The notes beneath the pieces are model-generated. The model was not told where the DNA came from. It ran no database searches and saw nothing but the letters and a program-made list of their open reading frames with translations. From NCBI RefSeq assembly GCF_000263855.1, contig NZ_AJWX01000015.1, positions 1-64,000 on the forward strand: 64,000 bases of DNA, given 5' to 3'. Both the position numbers and the translations under genes were made by a program. This stretch comes from Pseudomonas sp. M47T1 (GTDB lineage: Bacteria; Pseudomonadota; Gammaproteobacteria; Pseudomonadales; Pseudomonadaceae). Shown here piece after piece: positions 63,001 through 64,000 of this stretch (positions within the stretch are counted from its first letter, which is position 1; the number at the start of each line of letters is the position of its first letter).

Positions 63001-63849
63001 CAACAGGCCATGAGCCGCTGTCGGCAGTTGCAGGTGCAGCGTGCGTCGGCGGCGTGGGTGGCCCTGGCCGATTATTTCAATCAATACCTGGCCGGGCGCT
63101 TTCCGTTTGCCCCCGGCGTGCAGGCCAGTGATGCGGACCCGGCGCGGGTGCAGCACCTGCTGGAGCTGATAGACGGCAACCTGGCCGACGCCCAGGCCGG
63201 GCTGGCCATGGCCGATCCGGTGGGGCGGCGCACTGCGCAGGACTTCCTGCAACGCTTACAGCAGTCCAGGGCTTGGCTGGGCGCCTTGCTCATGCGCGAT
63301 AAAAGCGGGATGACCGGGGTTGACCTGGACGTGCGCTGGCGCACCGACCGTGACCAGGAGCGTGGCGCCGACCAGGTGATTGCCTGGGGCCTGAACGCCG
63401 GCAGCCAGCAACTGGTGTACCCGGGCGCCGAACAACCGGCGCTGCGCTGGAACATCGGTGAACCGGTGCGCTTGACCCTGCGCTGGGCCAAGAACAGCGA
63501 CCAGCGGCCGGTAAGCGACCCGTCGCAACCCAGCCTTGCGGTCAGCGACCTGCAGGCCGGCTGGGAGTACGATGGCCCCTGGGCCCTGCTGCGCTTGATG
63601 CGCAGCCACGACGCCAGCCAGCGCCAGCCCAACGTCGATTTCACCGAGTTCCCCCTGAGCCTGCAATTGCCGGTGCATGGCCAAGCTGCGGTGGACAACC
63701 TGGCGCGTCTGTACGTGCGGCTGTCGGTGATGAGCCAAGGCTCCAAGCAACCGCTGTCGATACAGCCCTTGCCCTGGCGCGCGCCGCAATCGCCCTACGC
63801 CAGCCTGAACCTGCCGGCACCGCTGGCCAGTAATGAGGTCGCGCCATGA
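60040..63849 (+). CDS. tssM: T6SS membrane-complex subunit TssM (IcmF-like) with degenerate P-loop
   Basis: A 1269-residue IcmF-type protein. One N-terminal transmembrane helix (~2-25) is followed by a cytoplasmic domain of ~310 residues and a second helix near 343-361 (GVAIGASVVGLLWAVAMVW). The large periplasmic region ends with the DUF3318/IcmF C-terminal beta domain. Where many TssM proteins carry a GxxGxGKT nucleotide-binding loop, this one reads GDEGQGSQ at residues 62-69, so ATP/GTP binding is unlikely. The usual double N-terminal helical hairpin also appears reduced to one. It spans the inner membrane and binds TssJ and TssL. Confidence 0.93.
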   Translation: MSGLVLGVVLLLVIIVVAATLVGWLRSQGGTALRSFYLAVREMEHEQGVHDRYQSPWLMMLGDEGQGSQLCRHWKLQPAERDGWFGRWWADGDGAVLVVPQALFLPQQGFKVQSGAWWRLLGLLVRLRARRPLDGIIWTVDVQHLFDEAAATALGQAARKRFIDLQQRLGLSLPVYVMVTGLEEVPGGQALISALAPKGRERGLGWSSPWSAQTRWQTAHGDQALADICQALSRAILELGSLHGQLDPELYGLPERLAQAQFNLQALLDPVFQGNSQGEAPNFRGLYLTANQAAAPGLEPLSHVSASHDLVFARTLWQQRIVAERGLALVIPRLLRLRQRWQRGVAIGASVVGLLWAVAMVWSWHERARDAQELSRLTLDLQKNYVVSTDDSHRLEQARENAESFWYVLEEAPRWHFSAVALPSSWFSDRDQQLEQALTDATDLYWLNPMRQLMGRQLQDLLAINAAGRRGNLDGDDPAQWATYQRAVDLVGRAVALQDQNRLLSEALGNSKTPLDELVELNNSLLGQSLNVATLRMAPMYNRLLVQGDYDGLKPLDLAAQRPQASQNLQDLMQSWLDQYFLADNFVRPAGYLKLHLGRLAAGSEGSLKDLEDIDALIDNLQNRVDATNAAWGHGKAGELVSGYQALLGKVRDNVMFGPSLADSLDSQAASLQQRFRDQWIARDGSRDNLLTQTGNSQLALQGHVSALDNAIETLFKRDFVALALRSDEADAFEIDNIDSDGLNRAVAYFNSYKSYANEQMPSIPAAYRTPLLKAAQNAAAQAMLVSLQAPAGAVVSLDQGDFNLSTDQAMVLYNAFTDVQHPELATLMRNHLNRRALADISAVLSDIEAQPLFRGRVDIASWDGSKNLGLRLFRATDAADLKQDLGQQFAAIMDLAERGAPAVAWVKTQQQSLPAADLDKVRRLSELQDEMQKYKAQNPASSPMLVEQLVSHDFNDMDVGSCLQILGSANLPAGNGELSRLAVGLQQQAMSRCRQLQVQRASAAWVALADYFNQYLAGRFPFAPGVQASDADPARVQHLLELIDGNLADAQAGLAMADPVGRRTAQDFLQRLQQSRAWLGALLMRDKSGMTGVDLDVRWRTDRDQERGADQVIAWGLNAGSQQLVYPGAEQPALRWNIGEPVRLTLRWAKNSDQRPVSDPSQPSLAVSDLQAGWEYDGPWALLRLMRSHDASQRQPNVDFTEFPLSLQLPVHGQAAVDNLARLYVRLSVMSQGSKQPLSIQPLPWRAPQSPYASLNLPAPLASNEVAP

Positions 63850-64000
63850 CGCCTGCTGTTGCGGTTGATGTACCCGTTGTCGATGACGCACTGCTGGCTC
63901 CGTTACCCGGTGCCCAGCCCTGTGGCCCGAGCCTGCGCTACGACCTGGACTATGATCGCCTGCGCGAACTGCGCCGCGCCGATGACGACAGCCTGCCCAC
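63846..64000 (+). CDS. tssA: T6SS protein TssA (ImpA-type), N-terminal part, cut by window end
   Basis: The first ~51 residues of a TssA protein. The start (ATG at 63846) overlaps the tssM stop as ATGA. The sequence LLAPLPGAQPCGPSLRYDLDYDRL matches the ImpA N-terminal signature P-x-PCG-x-LRYD-x-DYDRL. TssA coordinates tube and sheath polymerisation. The 3' part lies outside the window. Confidence 0.88.
   Translation, partial: MTPAVAVDVPVVDDALLAPLPGAQPCGPSLRYDLDYDRLRELRRADDDSLP

Noticed and set aside
1..64000. CRISPR array, rRNA, tRNA or IS element
   Set aside because: No regularly spaced repeats, no recognisable RNA gene sequence and no transposase reading frame were found on reading both strands.

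Overview
The window is a 64 kb stretch of GC-rich chromosome from a Pseudomonas, probably of the fluorescens/putida lineage. The evidence is a complete lexA2-imuA-imuB-dnaE2 mutagenesis operon with the P. putida-type LexA2 box (GTAC-N4-GTGC), intergenic REP-like palindromes of the kind common in this genus, and overall gene content and codon bias. No rRNA, tRNA, CRISPR array or insertion sequence was recognised. Assignments come from reading motifs and comparing with remembered families; no database search was run.

Region 1 (1-12.7 kb) is catabolic and regulatory. A tightly packed operon (SDR dehydrogenase, cupin, FAH-family hydrolase, DenD-like epimerase/dehydrogenase, cyclase-family hydrolase, etherase-like glutathione transferase) is followed by a convergent 3-hydroxyisobutyrate dehydrogenase-family gene and a LysR regulator. 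Together they look like a pathway for a small hydroxylated or aromatic acid or ether, substrate unknown. Next come DoxX, a metal-dependent amidohydrolase, a YcaC-type hydrolase, a GlxA/AraC regulator, two small hypothetical genes and a membrane diguanylate cyclase.

Region 2 (12.7-22 kb) holds a large single-chain biotin carboxylase/BCCP/carboxyltransferase facing away from the SOS-inducible lexA2-imuA-imuB-dnaE2 translesion operon. The LexA2 box sits on the -10 element and touches the lexA2 start codon.

Region 3 (22-34 kb) has a leftward BtuCD/FecCD-type ABC importer operon with its own TonB-dependent receptor, then a LysR regulator, moaA, and a divergent FdhF/YdeP-family molybdenum oxidoreductase. 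A perfect 24-bp inverted repeat lies between moaA and the oxidoreductase. A Tat-targeted small subunit and an Fe-S GMC flavoprotein dehydrogenase follow, without the usual cytochrome c subunit.

Region 4 (34-44.4 kb) carries a thiolase, an MFS transporter, an NADP-type glyceraldehyde-3-phosphate dehydrogenase-like ALDH, an isolated tyrosine recombinase, an EmrAB-type efflux pair with an 18-bp palindromic operator, and a dicarboxylate symporter translationally coupled to a DUF1932 oxidoreductase.

Region 5 (44.5-64 kb) is a type VI secretion cluster in two divergent arms. The leftward arm is tssB-tssC-hcp-tssE-tssF-tssG-clpV, then two AT-rich unrecognised genes (one with a -1 frameshift at a run of seven A), vgrG and a MORN-repeat gene; a DUF4280 (PAAR-like) gene faces it. 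The rightward arm is tssJ-tssK-tssL-tssM-tssA, the last cut by the window edge. The TssM has an unusual N-terminus with a degenerate P-loop. The AT-rich pair beside vgrG is the best candidate for undescribed biology here.
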